Shown here piece by piece: positions 1 to 10,426 of a DNA stretch of 64,000 nucleotides. The translations under genes and the position numbers were made by a program. The stretch is from Rutidosis leptorrhynchoides (lineage: Eukaryota > Streptophyta > Magnoliopsida > Asterales > Asteraceae): contig NC_092333.1 of assembly GCF_046630445.1 (NCBI RefSeq), positions 711,197,001-711,261,000 on the forward strand. Reading direction: 5' to 3'. The notes below the pieces were generated by a model. That model worked only from the letters and a program-made list of their open reading frames with translations. It had not been told where the DNA came from and made no database searches. Position 1 is the stretch's first letter; each line of letters begins with the position of its first letter.

Positions 1-69
1 CTACGTCTGATCTTGTCTAGCTGTAGTTCTCTGATTTAGCTGTTGTTGTCCTTGAATGAACTGAGTCAA

Positions 70-1269
70 CTAATCATCAACTCCGATAGTGGGGTTAGTT
101 GCTTTTGTAATCTGGGTGGTAGGGGAATTTTCCTCGACTGGTGGACCAGTGAGTGGAAATGGTTGATTGTAGGTCAATTGAGATTGTTGGGCTGGATAAG
201 GTGGATAGCGATAGCGAAAAGGCTGATTGCTTCGTTGGAATTGATTAACCCTAGGTTGTTGATTGAATCTGGGTTTTGGTGGACGAGTTGGGTATTGAAC
301 GTAACAGACTGAACCGTCAGGGTTTTCGTACTCAACTTGATATTCTTCAGCGGGTTGCAGGTTGGTACAATTATCACAAGCTTGAGCTTGGTTGACCTGC
401 TGCGGCTGCGTCTTTAATTCTCCGAGTTGTTTAGCGAGAGATTCCATCTTATCCGTGAGGGATTTGATGGCCTCCGTTTGATTGTTAAGTGCAAAGAGTG
501 GGGCATATGATGAAGTTGCTTCACCACTGTTCCAGTCATGATGATGCATTGTCATGTTATCGAGCAATTCCCATGCTTCGTCTGCGGTTTAGTTCATCAG
601 ATTCCCTTGAGATGCTGCATCGATCGTCGTTCTATGATTTACCGTAAGACCATTGTAGAAGGTACATATTTGGGCTGACCCTTCTAGCTGGTGATTAGGG
701 CATTTCTTCAGTAGGGTTTTGAATCTCTCCCATGCAGTGTAAAGAGATTCATCATAACTTTGTTTGAAGTTAATGATGTCATTCTTTAGTTTGGTTTGTT
801 TACAAGGAGGGAAATATTTGGTTTGGAATTTAGTAGCCATCTCCGTCCATGACGTGATGGAATCTTTTTCCAGTCTTTCGAACCAGATTTGAGCATGATG
901 AGTGAGAGAATAGGGAAACAAGTATAGCCGGACTATATCTTGTCCTATCCTTGGCTGTTTGTAGGAGTTCGAAAGAGATATGAATTTATCAAGGTGAGAA
1001 TTAGGATTGACATTCGGTAATCCATGAAACTGACAGCTATTCTGGATGAGCTGGATGATGTGATGTTTTAACTCGAACAAGTGTCCTTGAATCTCTAGAA
1101 ATCTGATCAGTCCTCCTCGACCTTCAATCGAGGGTTTGGTATTTTCTGCTAAAGTAACGCGTAACGCCATTCGATTTCTGATTCGTGCTTCCTTGCATGC
1201 TTTAGAGATTATTGTGTCTGGATCAGGTACGAATAACAACGGCTCTGTTCTAGATCGGGTTTGGGTCAT
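70..1269 (-). pseudogene. gag region of the Athila-type element
   Basis: Left-facing gag remnant. The first part (about 226 residues from 1269) has the retrotransposon gag core, including the stretch IWFERLEKDSITSWTEMATK and a following FPPCKQTKLKNDI segment that are usual in Athila and Tat gag. The second part is rich in Gln, Asn and Pro, as in the C-terminal half of these proteins. Gag would form the particle that packages the element RNA. The region looks broken (at least one break) and runs on past the left edge of the window. Confidence 0.75.
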
Positions 1270-1661
1270 ACACTGGGTATGCCTTTTTGTTTTTAATTTT
1301 AAGCAGATAAACTAGATTTCTAAAGTAATCTAAGGTAAGCTAAGCTAGTCTAAGGTAGTCTAAATCTAAGGTAGTCTATTCTAATTTAAAGTAATCTAAT
1401 TTAACTAACTATCCTAAGGTTGAATATGTTTTTGGTTCTGGCTACTGATTCCCTGGTATTTCGATAACAGAGCTCCGCACGAACTATTCAACAAACCAAG
1501 TGGCCAGGCCGACTACGGAGAGGTAGGATCCTTTTGGTCCCAATATAATTGGAGACTGTTCGGAAAATCCAACAACCAAGTCCGTGTATAATTGTCTTTC
1601 TTAGACACCACTAAATGCTTGTGAATAAGTTTGATAGAGAGCAGTATTGTCTGATACCAAT

Positions 1662-1680
1662 TCCCCGGTAGTGACGCCAA
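1662..1680 (-). other. Primer-binding site of the Athila-type element
   Basis: On the minus strand the sequence reads TTGGCGTCACTACCGGGGA, close to the complement of the 3' end of plant tRNA-Asp (TGGCGCCGTTGCCGGGGA), the usual primer for Athila and Tat elements. It lies 16 nt inside the proposed LTR end, a larger gap than usual, so either the LTR end or the match is approximate. Confidence 0.55.
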
Positions 1681-1696
1681 AAACTAGCTTCCCTCT

Positions 1697-3653
1697 TGAT
1701 ATGGCCGAAACGGACGGTTTTATTTGTGCGGTGTCGTTAGGTCGCAACACGTCAGAATCAACCACCAATAGGGGGTACTGTTTTAAATTTATATTTAGCG
1801 GGGCCTAAATCGTACTACTCCTTAGTATGAGTAAGGGAAGTATGACCTAGAGTTGTATTTTTGAGATATCAGTAGAATCGAACCTATATTTAAACCTAAG
1901 ATAGTTAAGAAGGAGTAGTGGTTACTTAGTTTTTGGGATTTTCTAATTTATAAGACAGATAAAGTAAATGCGATAAAATTCGTAATTCAGATAAGGTTAA
2001 AGTAAGTGCAAACTATGATTTCATCAGTTATTCTGTCGAGATTATAGAATGCTGGCTCATGAATAGGCAGAGGCCTTGTATTCATTACACTGGTCCTAAA
2101 CACCCCTGTCATAAGACATGTCACTGGGTACTGCTATAGGCTTGAAGATTCTGAATAGACAGCAACGTCCCTTACCCCCGATGCCCGTGCAGTCTGACTA
2201 CAGGCATACACGTTCAGACGGCTCATCCAATTGAGTGACTCGGTTGGGTGACGTATTAACATTCCACAAAGGTCTAAACTTTCTTAAGCATAATAGAATA
2301 CATGGTTTACCATACCCGAGAGACGTGATGTGTTTCAATGCTTTCGTTAATGATTGGTTTTAAAAGATAGTTAGGCCCTTAAAAAGAGTTCAACCATAAA
2401 GAACACCATAGCCAAGTCAAGCTTACTTCCATGAACACGTTCGGTTATCCTAACGGTCCAATCCTTTATGTGTCTAAACAAATAGTTCCTTAATTAACTA
2501 AGAATCCCTCAAGCGGGGTGCAATGTTTGAGACCGCATTATGGTGCAGTGTACTAATCAACACTGACCGGGTTCCATGTCCTTACTTAGCAGAGGTACAG
2601 CTTACAACAACCGCTGTGCTTCAGCATGCACGTACGAAGTTTATATGCTTGGTGACTACACTAGCATGGTCTGGGATCGACAATGTACTAAGGGTCTAGT
2701 TAGATGTTTCACTACGAAAGAGTCCTCAGTCGGAATCCAAAGCTCGATAGACTTACTACAACCGGTGTGCCTCAGTCGATCTTACGTTGTATCCGATAGA
2801 CTTCTCTTACCAAGGGGTGACACAGATTGTGTACTCTGAATCGAGGTTCGCGACTTCCCAATAACAGAGCCAATAACTACGTTCTATTAGTTGGAAAAGC
2901 GATTGAGTTTAAAGCATAATCGGAAAGCATCTCAATAGCATACACAAGCAATAACATTATTTCGGCATTATAACTGCTTACATCATAGCATACACTAAAG
3001 ATAACTACTCGCTAATCATGGCAACAATATCACAGAACATAATGATATAAGACATTATATAAAGATAAAGGATAGAAGTACCAGTAGATTAAACGAGTTC
3101 CAAATACAAAAGTGACAACTTCAAGACTCCAGACCGCTCCTAATACAATCTTCGGTGTCTTCTCCGGGTACTAGGTTTCCCGCACAGAGTCGAAGACCTT
3201 GAAAGTATGATTAATATTGTACAAGAGAGAGAAATAAGTGAATTGAAGTGTGTGTTGGAATGAATGACAAAGACCCTTTAAATAAGCCTAATTTTTCCCT
3301 GAAAACGGCTGGCAGGCCGTTTGGAAGGGCGTTTGCCAAGCCAAGCCGTTTGCAAGGGCCGTTTGCCCTGGCTGTTTGGCAGGCCGTTTATGAGCCAGGA
3401 AAGCCGTTTGGCAGGCCGTTTGGCAGGGTCAGCTGGATTTTCTGGATCGTAACTTGATTTCTTGTCTTTCACCCTTTTCGCTCTAGAATCTTCGTTTTAG
3501 CTTCGATTCTCTTGATTCTTTTTGTACCGTCTTCGTAATTACTTGTTCTTCAATTTTAACCGACGAAGTGGGTATTTTGCCGATAAAGTTCGAATCTTTC
3601 TTGTTTTTGGGCCTTAATACCGGGGTGAAAACGTGACTTTTTAGCCAATATCA
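1697..3653 (-). repeat. 5' LTR of the Athila-type element (about 1.96 kb)
   Basis: The boundaries are inferred from matching inverted ends: TGATATGGCC at 1697 and GCCAATATCA ending at 3653, plus the sudden return of copia coding sequence at 3654. A length of about 2 kb suits Athila LTRs. No second LTR is in the window to confirm the ends. The longest open frame inside (2576-2839) resembles no protein I know and is treated as chance. Confidence 0.6.
3305..3432. repeat. Degenerate GC-rich short tandem repeat inside the Athila-type LTR
   Basis: Imperfect copies of a unit like GGCAGGCCGTTTG follow one another over about 125 bp, with variants GGCCGTTTGCC and AAGCCGTTT. The local GC content is well above that of the surroundings. 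The block lies near the upstream end of the LTR in the element's direction, where enhancer-like repeats are often found; a regulatory role is only a guess. Confidence 0.6.
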
Positions 3654-6600
3654 GGCGTTCACAAATTTTCCTTCTTCATCCTTAGATAACCGTAACTTCG
3701 GCTCCATTGGATATCTCACTGGATAGCATTCCCACATGCCAATTGACTGTAAAATCTTTCTTGCGTATGCTCCCTGAGATATCTCTATACCCCTTTCACT
3801 TTGCTTCACCTCTATTCCCAAGTAATAGCTCAGCTTGCCCAAATCACTCATCTCAAATACTTGTTTCATTTTATTTTTAAACTCTTTTACTTGGAGCTAG
3901 TTTGAACCTGTCACGATTATATCATCCACATAAATACCTATAATTAAAATGGCTTTGAAACATCTGACCTTGTAGATTGCTTGCTCATATGCACATCTCT
4001 CAAACCCCATTTCTTTAATCGCCTTATCTAACCGAATGTTCCAAGCCCGTGGAGCTTGGCTTAAACCATATAGTGCTTTATGTAAACGATACACCATACT
4101 TTCTTTGCCTTTGACAACGAATCTATCTGGTTGAGAAACGTACACCTCTTCCTTTAATTCACCATTTAGAAATGCGGACTTCACGTCTAAATGATGAACC
4201 TCCCAACCTTTCATTGCTGCAATGGCCAATAGTAACCGGATGGTTTTAATTCGTGCTACGGGCACAAATACTTCATCAAAATCAATTCCTTTACGTTGAA
4301 CATATCCCTTTGCCACAAGTCGTGCCTTATACTTTACGGTTTTACCTTCTGCATCTTTCTTAACTTTAAAGATCCACTTTAACCCTATGGCTTTGTGACC
4401 ATGTGGAAGTTTAGTGAGTTCCCATGTATGATTCTTTTCGATTGACCTTAATTCTGTTTTCATAGCTTCTAGCCATGCTTGTTCATTTGCTGCCTCAACA
4501 TAATTTGTTGGTTCTTCACCTATAAACATCAACTCATCATCGGATAAGCCTTCGCCGTCAACGTAATCTTCCAACCAACGAGGAGGTTGTCGGTTACGAG
4601 TAGGTGTGTGAATATGCATAGGCGAATTCACATTCATACTTGATTCATCAAATATTTCTGAATCACTAGAACTTCCACTCTGGACAGGATTTGCTGAACT
4701 TGTACTTGGTGTTGAAACTGAGCTTTGACTTGGACTATTTGGGAAAAGATCATTTTCACCATTATCTTCAGCTATATTACCCATTCTAAAAATAAAACTT
4801 TCATTCTTAGCCACATTCTCTGTTTCCTCATAATGCTTCCAATTCCATTTTTTATTTTCATTAAACGTGACATTTCTTGCCACTACAATTTTGTTTTCTC
4901 TTGGATTAAACATTCGATATGCCTTGCTTCCCGGTTCCACCCTGAGATAAACCATAGTACGACTTCGATCACTTAACTTGGTGATATAATTATCTGTGAC
5001 TTTCACGTACCCAACACACCCGAACACTTTTAAATGTTCAAGTGTTGGTTTGTTCCCCTTTAACGCCTCATAAGGTGTCATTTGCTTTACGCCTTTTGTT
5101 GGAAGCCTATTTAATATGTAAACGGAGTGACGAACCGCTTCTCCCCATAGTTCGTTCGGTACTTCCATTGTCTTAATTATTGATCGGGTTGCCTCCATAA
5201 TGGTACGGTTTCTTCTCTCAACGACGCCATTCTGTGGTGGTGAATATGGCGCCGTTAGTTGTCTTTTTATACCTTCATGTTCATAAAAATTGGAAAACAG
5301 TTTGGAGGTGAACTCCCCACCTCGGTCAGTACGTAACCCGGTTAGCTTTAAGGACGTTTCCTGTTCAACTTTTCTTTTAAACGACACAAACTTTTCAACG
5401 GCTTCATCTTTAATTTTCATCATAAATACCCACATATAGCGACTATAGTCATCAACAATAAACATAAAATATCGATTACCTCCAAGTGTCGCTGGTGTGA
5501 TCGTCCTACAGAGGTCAGCGTACACTTGTTCGAGTGGTCTTTCGGCTCGCCATCGGGCCTCTTTTGGAAACGGTTTCTTTGGTTGCTTCCCTATCATGCA
5601 CCCTTCACAAACCTGTGATGGATGTTTCACCTTTGGTACACCCCGCACCAGTCCATTTTGAACCATTGACTCGATGACACGAAAGTTTATGTGTCCGAGT
5701 CGTGCATGCCACAACCATGCTTCATTTTCTATATTTGCCATCAAGCATACGGGTTTCGATAATTTGAGACTGATTTTATAAAGACGATTTTGAGAATGTG
5801 GTGCCTTCATGATCAGTTGGTTGTTTTCATCATGGACCTTTAAATGCCCATGTAACATCTTCACCCTATAACCAATTTCTGTTAGCTGACCAAGGCTGAT
5901 TATGTTGCTTCTTAATGCTGGGATATATTAAACATCAGTCACCAACAATTGACTACCATCTTTACAATTAACCAATATAGTACCCTTTCCTTCAATTGCA
6001 ACTTTTGATCCGTCTCCAAAACCCACTTGACCAGTCATGCTTTCGTCTAGCTCAGCAAAAGCCATCTTTAAATTAGTCATATGATTACTCGCTCCATTAT
6101 CCAAATACCATACATCATTCCCCTTTTCACCACAGATTTCATACACATCTAGAAAAACGTTTTCTTCATTTAATAAAATGAGTGAATCACTTTTCTCTCC
6201 ACATACTGTGAGTAAAAGTGCATGTTCCTCTTCTTGTGTTGTGGCTTGGTTTGCTTCATCATTCTTGCCTTTCTGGACCTTACATTCGGACGCATAATGA
6301 CCATAGTTCTCGCAGTTAAAACACTTGATATGCTTTTTATCTTTTGGCCGTTGATAGTTACTCCCACTATCTCGCTGCCCATTATAAGCACCACGGTAAT
6401 TCCTGCCTCGTCCTCTACCCCAACCACCACTTCGACCACCCCGATCAAAATGGTTTGAACTGCGCCCTCTACCTCCTGAATTTGCACCGCCCCTTGAATT
6501 CTTTTTGTGATGATGAAGACTCTCCTTTCACAAGGAGCAGACTGCTATCGGTGTTATTCGTACCACTTGCACGTAACTTTAAACGATCCTCATAGGCTTT

Positions 6601-7158
6601 TAGCCTACCGATAGCTTCTTCAAAGGGCATTTTATCGATATCTGACTATTGCTCCATAGACGTCACCAACTGGAGATATTTTTCGGGTACAGAATCGAGT
6701 AGTTTACTGACAAGTATGCTATCTTCAAGAGTGGCTCCCAAACTGTTGTACCTTGATATCATACCGCTCAATTTACCTGCGAAATCATCAATTGACTCGC
6801 CGTCTTTCATTCTTAACCCTTCGAATTCGCTTTTGAGAGTATGTAGCCTAGCCTTCTGCAAACGTTCAGCACCCATGTAACGAGTCTTCAACAATTCCCA
6901 TACCTCTTTAGCAGTTTTGTTCTTTGAAACCTGTAACAAAACATCCTCTGGTATAGCCTGGAATATGAAAGCCCTAGCTGATTTACTTTTCTTCTCATCC
7001 ACAGCCACTCCGGCTTGTGGTTCAACTGATTCCCATAACCCATAAGCATCAAGAATGGCTTCCATACGGATCGCCCAGGTCGTGTAATTCGTTGATGTCA
7101 AAATCGGACACTGAAACGGAACATTCCCTTCCTTCTGTACGTGTGTTACCAACGCCAT
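3654..7158 (-). pseudogene. copia gag-pol remnant
   Basis: Parts in order from 7158 downwards. Gag (6646-7158) begins MALVTHVQKEGNVPFQCPIL. A zinc-knuckle region follows at about 6290-6480. Aspartic protease shows WYLDNGASNHMT near 6100. The GAG-pre-integrase part has LWHARLGH near 5700, and the integrase core carries [16 protein letters not shown] near 5220. Reverse transcriptase runs from about 4500, with [16 protein letters not shown] and the YVDD active-site motif near 3920, and continues to 3654. The product of such a gene would be a polyprotein that copies and integrates the element RNA. It is broken in several places. A Ser-rich linker lies between integrase and reverse transcriptase. 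Confidence 0.85.
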
Positions 7159-7211
7159 ATCTTTAGTTTTAATGTATTTTGGAATAAACCAAAGCTCTTG
7201 ATACCAATTAA

Positions 7212-7400
7212 TGGAAGTAATACACTAAAACTGAGATATGATAGAAAAATAAAGAAGACTTATTGGAGCAATTTTCTGGTGTTTATTTCCTTGAATGAAA
7301 AAATACGGTTACAAAACTTATAAACTGGAAAGTAAATATTACTTCTATTTAAGAGAAAATAACTAGCAACTGGATCCTATAATTTTGGATCATTATTCCA
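7212..7400 (-). repeat. 5' LTR of the copia element with adjoining initiator-Met primer site
   Basis: Short LTR of about 189 bp bounded by TGGAAG (7212) and ATTCCA (ending 7400), which are inverted ends. Next to it at about 7193-7206 the minus strand reads TTGGTATCAAGAGC, a near match to the complement of initiator tRNA-Met, which fixes the inner end within a few bases. A TATAA-like stretch lies at about 7316-7323. The outer end is less sure. Confidence 0.55.
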
Positions 7401-7401
7401 C

Positions 7402-8372
7402 TACCCCATGACTTCCTCACACGATCAAATACCAAATCCACCTCCTGTAAATTCGGTCATGACTAAACCAAGTCAACAATTGTTCCAACATAGGAATGGA
7501 GGTTGCAATGTGGATTTGAGAAGTGAAATAGGTTGAGACGACCATGTAGTAGTTTTGTGGTGGTTGATTTGCAGTGACCAAAACCGAGCACGATTGGCCC
7601 AAATGAATATCGAGAGACGCGTATGTGTTCTGTAAAGTATAAATTCCTCCCGTCTCTACTAGTACTCTACTGCATTTTATGGTCTTGGATTTTAAAGTTG
7701 ATTGAGGTCGATAGCCCCACATTCGATATCCTCAACCTATACGTTTTCCCTGAAAGAATAATAAAGAAGTAAATCAAATTTGAAGAATGATATGAGCAAT
7801 AATGTTGTTAGTGTAACGACTTAATGACTGTTTACTTAGAGCACTAGGAGTCGTTCAGTGTTAAATCTCAGTGTTAAGCTTTAACACTGGGATTTAACAC
7901 TGAGGCCAAAACGAAGAAAAATCGTTCAGTGTTAAATCTCAGTGTTAACTCATTATTTAATTGTTTTTTTTAACACTTTTTAATAATATTATTTAAGAAA
8001 AAGAAGGGGAAAAAAGAAACACACCGTTAGCTAGGCAACGGTGGTGTTTAACGCCGATTTAACGGCGATCGAGTGTCGGGGATCCCACCGTCCCCACCGT
8101 TAAATTTGATTAACGGCGAAAAAACACTACAACTCCTGGTGGTCTTACTGTAAAATGCAATAAGCAAATAAGCAGAGTTAAAAGTAAAAAGGAAATATGA
8201 TACCTTGATCAACCTTGATTGTAAACCCTTTAGATCTGCGACCATTGATGAGAAGACTGCCTGGGAACGGAAGATCATGTCCACCATCTAAATTGCTTTT
8301 AAATATTGAATAAAATCACGTATCAACATAAAATTGTTCAGTACATAGATCATACATGATATATAAGCACCA
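7402..8372 (-). pseudogene. Fragment of a SKU5-similar (multicopper-oxidase-like) gene
   Basis: Degenerate genomic duplicate of part of the intact SKS gene at 36306-38547. About 7440-7735 matches the 5' part of exon 5; its translation contains LVETGGIYTLQNTYASLDIH against LVETEGTHTLQNTYASLDIH in the intact gene, and QPPQNYYMVVST is shared. An intron follows at about 7736-8205 and holds a MITE. Exon 4 follows at about 8206-8308, and then part of intron 3. Because the introns are kept, this is a DNA-level duplication, not a retrocopy. Exon 4 lacks one T relative to the parent (GCAATTTAGATGG against GCAATTTTAGATGG), which shifts the frame, and exons 1-3 and 5' end are missing. The copia element abuts its left side. 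Confidence 0.85.
7839..8144. mobile_element. Tourist-like (PIF/Harbinger) MITE, 306 bp
   Basis: Terminal inverted repeats: the left end reads GAGCACTAGGAGTCGTTCAG and the reverse complement of the right end reads GACCACCAGGAGTTGTAGTG. The element is flanked by a 3-bp TTA duplication (7836-7838 and 8145-8147). Comparison with intron 4 of the intact SKS gene shows the two flanks are contiguous there (gactgtttact joined to ctgtaaaatg), so the insertion is seen directly. It has no coding capacity. An internal palindrome of AACACTGAGATTTAACAC type is repeated twice near the left end. TTA duplication and size point to the PIF/Harbinger group. Confidence 0.85.
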
Positions 8373-8723
8373 TTTTGGGATACCAAATGGCCATTGATCT
8401 AGTGGTGTCGAGGTGACCCTCTGACCAAAAAACATTCATGAGTGAATAATTGTCGGTCGCGACTTGAAATTTTGCGGTCGCGATTTGAAGTTTTTCGGTT
8501 ATGGTCAGAAGGTTCGCAAGAACCCCATGAGTCTTGCGTGATCGTTTTTGCAAATATGTTTATTTAAGAGCGTATCATTACAGTTTTTCCAAATAATTGG
8601 CGTTTTCATTAATAATTTGAAAAGGGAGGAAAATCTGAAGATATAAAAGACTTAATGAGATTTTATACTCGACGTTCGTGACGGAGACAATAAGACAAAA
8701 AACATTGAAACTATACTAGTAAA
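8373..8723. other. Intergenic stretch, no gene seen
   Basis: AT-rich DNA between the SKS fragment and the Helitron terminus. It has two near repeats of GGTCGCGACTTGAA / GGTCGCGATTTGAA (8455-8490), and a weak tRNA-SINE resemblance (GATCTAGTGGTGTCGAGG near 8396 and GGTTCGCAAGAACC near 8510), but the box spacing is wrong. No coding frame resembles a known protein. Confidence 0.5.
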
Positions 8724-8757
8724 CTAGTGGGAGGTCCAGAAGCGCGATGCTGCTTCA
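8724..8757 (-). mobile_element. Helitron 3' terminus
   Basis: Read on the minus strand, a short hairpin (GAAGC, 8-nt loop, GCTTC) is followed by TGGACCTCCCA and then CTAG, with T next to it. Plant Helitrons end with a GC-rich hairpin followed closely by CTRR and insert between A and T, so this fits the 3' end of the left-facing Helitron whose RPA-like and helicase genes lie to the right. The last few bases (ACTAGTAAACTAGT) contain two CTAG candidates; the inner one is chosen. Confidence 0.65.
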
Positions 8758-10426
8758 GTTTTTGCTGAATATTATGCTATTGTTTTTTGCATAATTGTTT
8801 TCTACATAGTACAAAAGATTATATATAGTTTCTTACAAACTGTTTGGAGGTTATACAAAAGATTATAGCCTGTGCTACAAAAGATGATACATACACAGTT
8901 GCCTACACATATACAAAAGATGATACATACATAGTTGCCTACACATAGTTGTTGCATTAGGATTAACAAAAGATGTCGCTACTTTTATTTGCATCAGGAT
9001 GTTACTTTTTGTGTTTGCGCGCTTCTGGCATGTTGGGGCTTCCTGTTTCAATACATGTATGAGTATGTGTTTTGTGTATAGCAAAGATTTGTATATGTTT
9101 TGTTAGTTACCTTCTTCGTTGAAGAGGTTTCTTTTGGCTGTTTTTTGATTGGAGTCTTGTGTTGTTTCTTTTCCTGTTGTGGTAGTGGTTGTGTCTTCAT
9201 TGGTTGCATCTGCTGCTTGTGGTGTGTTTGGTGGTGTTGTTTCTGCATGACAAAGATAATTTGTTAGTTTTTTTTATGAGTGTATAAATCAGAGCTGGTT
9301 ATTGATGGGTAAGTGGATTGCCTTGCGGCTGGTCTGTTTGTGTGATGTCTTCTGCAGTTTGTGGTGTTTGATCAGGATGTTGGTCTGTTTGGTGGATAGT
9401 TTCTGTCTGTTCTTGGATTGGTGGGTTTTCTTCTACTTCTTCGATGTTGTATATTTGGCCGATTATGAATTCTGGTTCGTGTGACGTTGGTTGTTGGTTG
9501 TAACGGAATTGGAATATGTGTGTTGCTTCGATTAGGTTTTGGACAATTGTTGGTACTTCGTTTTGGTTATCTTGTCCCATGGTTGTTGTTAATTGGAAAC
9601 AATCTTGGTTAAGCATTGTGTCTGCCAAAGGAGAAAAGATTGTGAAGTCTGCGGTTGTTGTTGCATCGGCTATTTTCACTTTGATGCAGAAGCTGTGGGA
9701 TGTTGGATGAAAGAATAGTTTTAGGTGATTTAAAAGAAAATAGGGTAGAACTTTTGAAGCTTAAAATAAAATTATTATATTTGTATTTTAGTTTTGAGAT
9801 AGTTGTGTTACCTGGCTCTGTAATTTGGTTGTTCTTCGTGGGTGCTGCATTCCATTTTGTTTCCAACGCGCGCAACTTTTTTGGTGCATTCGTTGCACAT
9901 CCAGTAGTACCAGTTTCTTGTGGTTTTCACTTCGATGATTGTTCCTGGGGCTGTGAAATCTGTATAATGTTATGTAGTTTTGTGTTAGTTTCTATTGTTT
10001 ACGAAATAATTTCAGCTCTACACTTATTCACAAAGCATCATGGTATAGCAAAATAATGAGAAAAGATGACATAAACTCAGATCAAGATACTAAAGTGTTT
10101 TCCCTAAGGACATAGAACTGCATACCCAAAACTAACTCCAGCTCTAAAAACAAATAAGCACTAATGTAAAAAATTGATTATATATCATAACACTTTTAGT
10201 AACAGAGTACAATTAAACTTTTTTTAACACTTGAAGCGCTCTTATTAGAATACGTCCAACATGGTCAAATATAGATACTAATATATTAAGACTCAATGTC
10301 CTCAACGTTTGAGCTAAACGTAGAATATGTAATTAACAACAGATATATCGTAATCGGACTAACATTAAACAACAATTAGCATCTAAATTTCATACCCAAA
10401 CGTAGAGTCAATCGGACCAACATTAA
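8757..10426 (-). repeat. Direct repeat copy A (Helitron tail with 3' half of the RPA-like gene)
   Basis: This 1.67-kb segment reappears in the same orientation at 13032-14700, offset by 4,275 bp. I count about 30 substitutions and a few 1-bp indels by eye, so about 98% identity. Copy A continues on its left into the Helitron 3' terminus, and on its right into the rest of the RPA-like gene, so A is in its natural context. Confidence 0.95.

Larger units (their letters stand above)
1..3653 (-). mobile_element. Athila-type Ty3/gypsy LTR retrotransposon, 5' part
   Basis: Fossil LTR element read right to left: a long LTR, a primer-binding site, a leader of about 0.4 kb and gag. The rest of the element, including pol and the 3' LTR, lies left of the window. 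The gag type, the long LTR and a primer site resembling the complement of the tRNA-Asp 3' end are typical of the Athila/Tat branch. It sits inside a Ty1/copia reverse transcriptase gene, whose coding stops exactly at 3653, so it is younger than that copia copy. The 5 bp outside the LTR (3654-3658, GGCGT) would be the target duplication but cannot be checked here. The coding part looks broken. Confidence 0.75.
3654..7400 (-). mobile_element. Ty1/copia LTR retrotransposon, 5' part
   Basis: Left-facing copia element: a short LTR at 7212-7400, an initiator-Met primer-binding site, gag, zinc knuckle region, protease, integrase and the first part of reverse transcriptase. The domain order (integrase before reverse transcriptase) is that of Ty1/copia. 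It is cut at 3653/3654 by the Athila-type element; its remaining reverse transcriptase, RNase H and 3' LTR should lie beyond the left edge of the window. The coding region looks broken, with a handful of breaks. Confidence 0.85.

Noticed and set aside
2576-2839. ORF in the Athila-type LTR
   Set aside because: No recognisable domain, inside an LTR, no supporting context.
8380-8530. Possible tRNA-derived SINE
   Set aside because: A- and B-box-like words are present but about 110 bp apart, far from the usual spacing, and no tail or target duplication was found.
9700-10056. Plus-strand open frames at 9700-10056 and 13974-14330, identical in two places
   Set aside because: They are antisense shadows of the RPA zinc-finger exon, which has clear family motifs on the minus strand, and repeat only because the DNA is duplicated.
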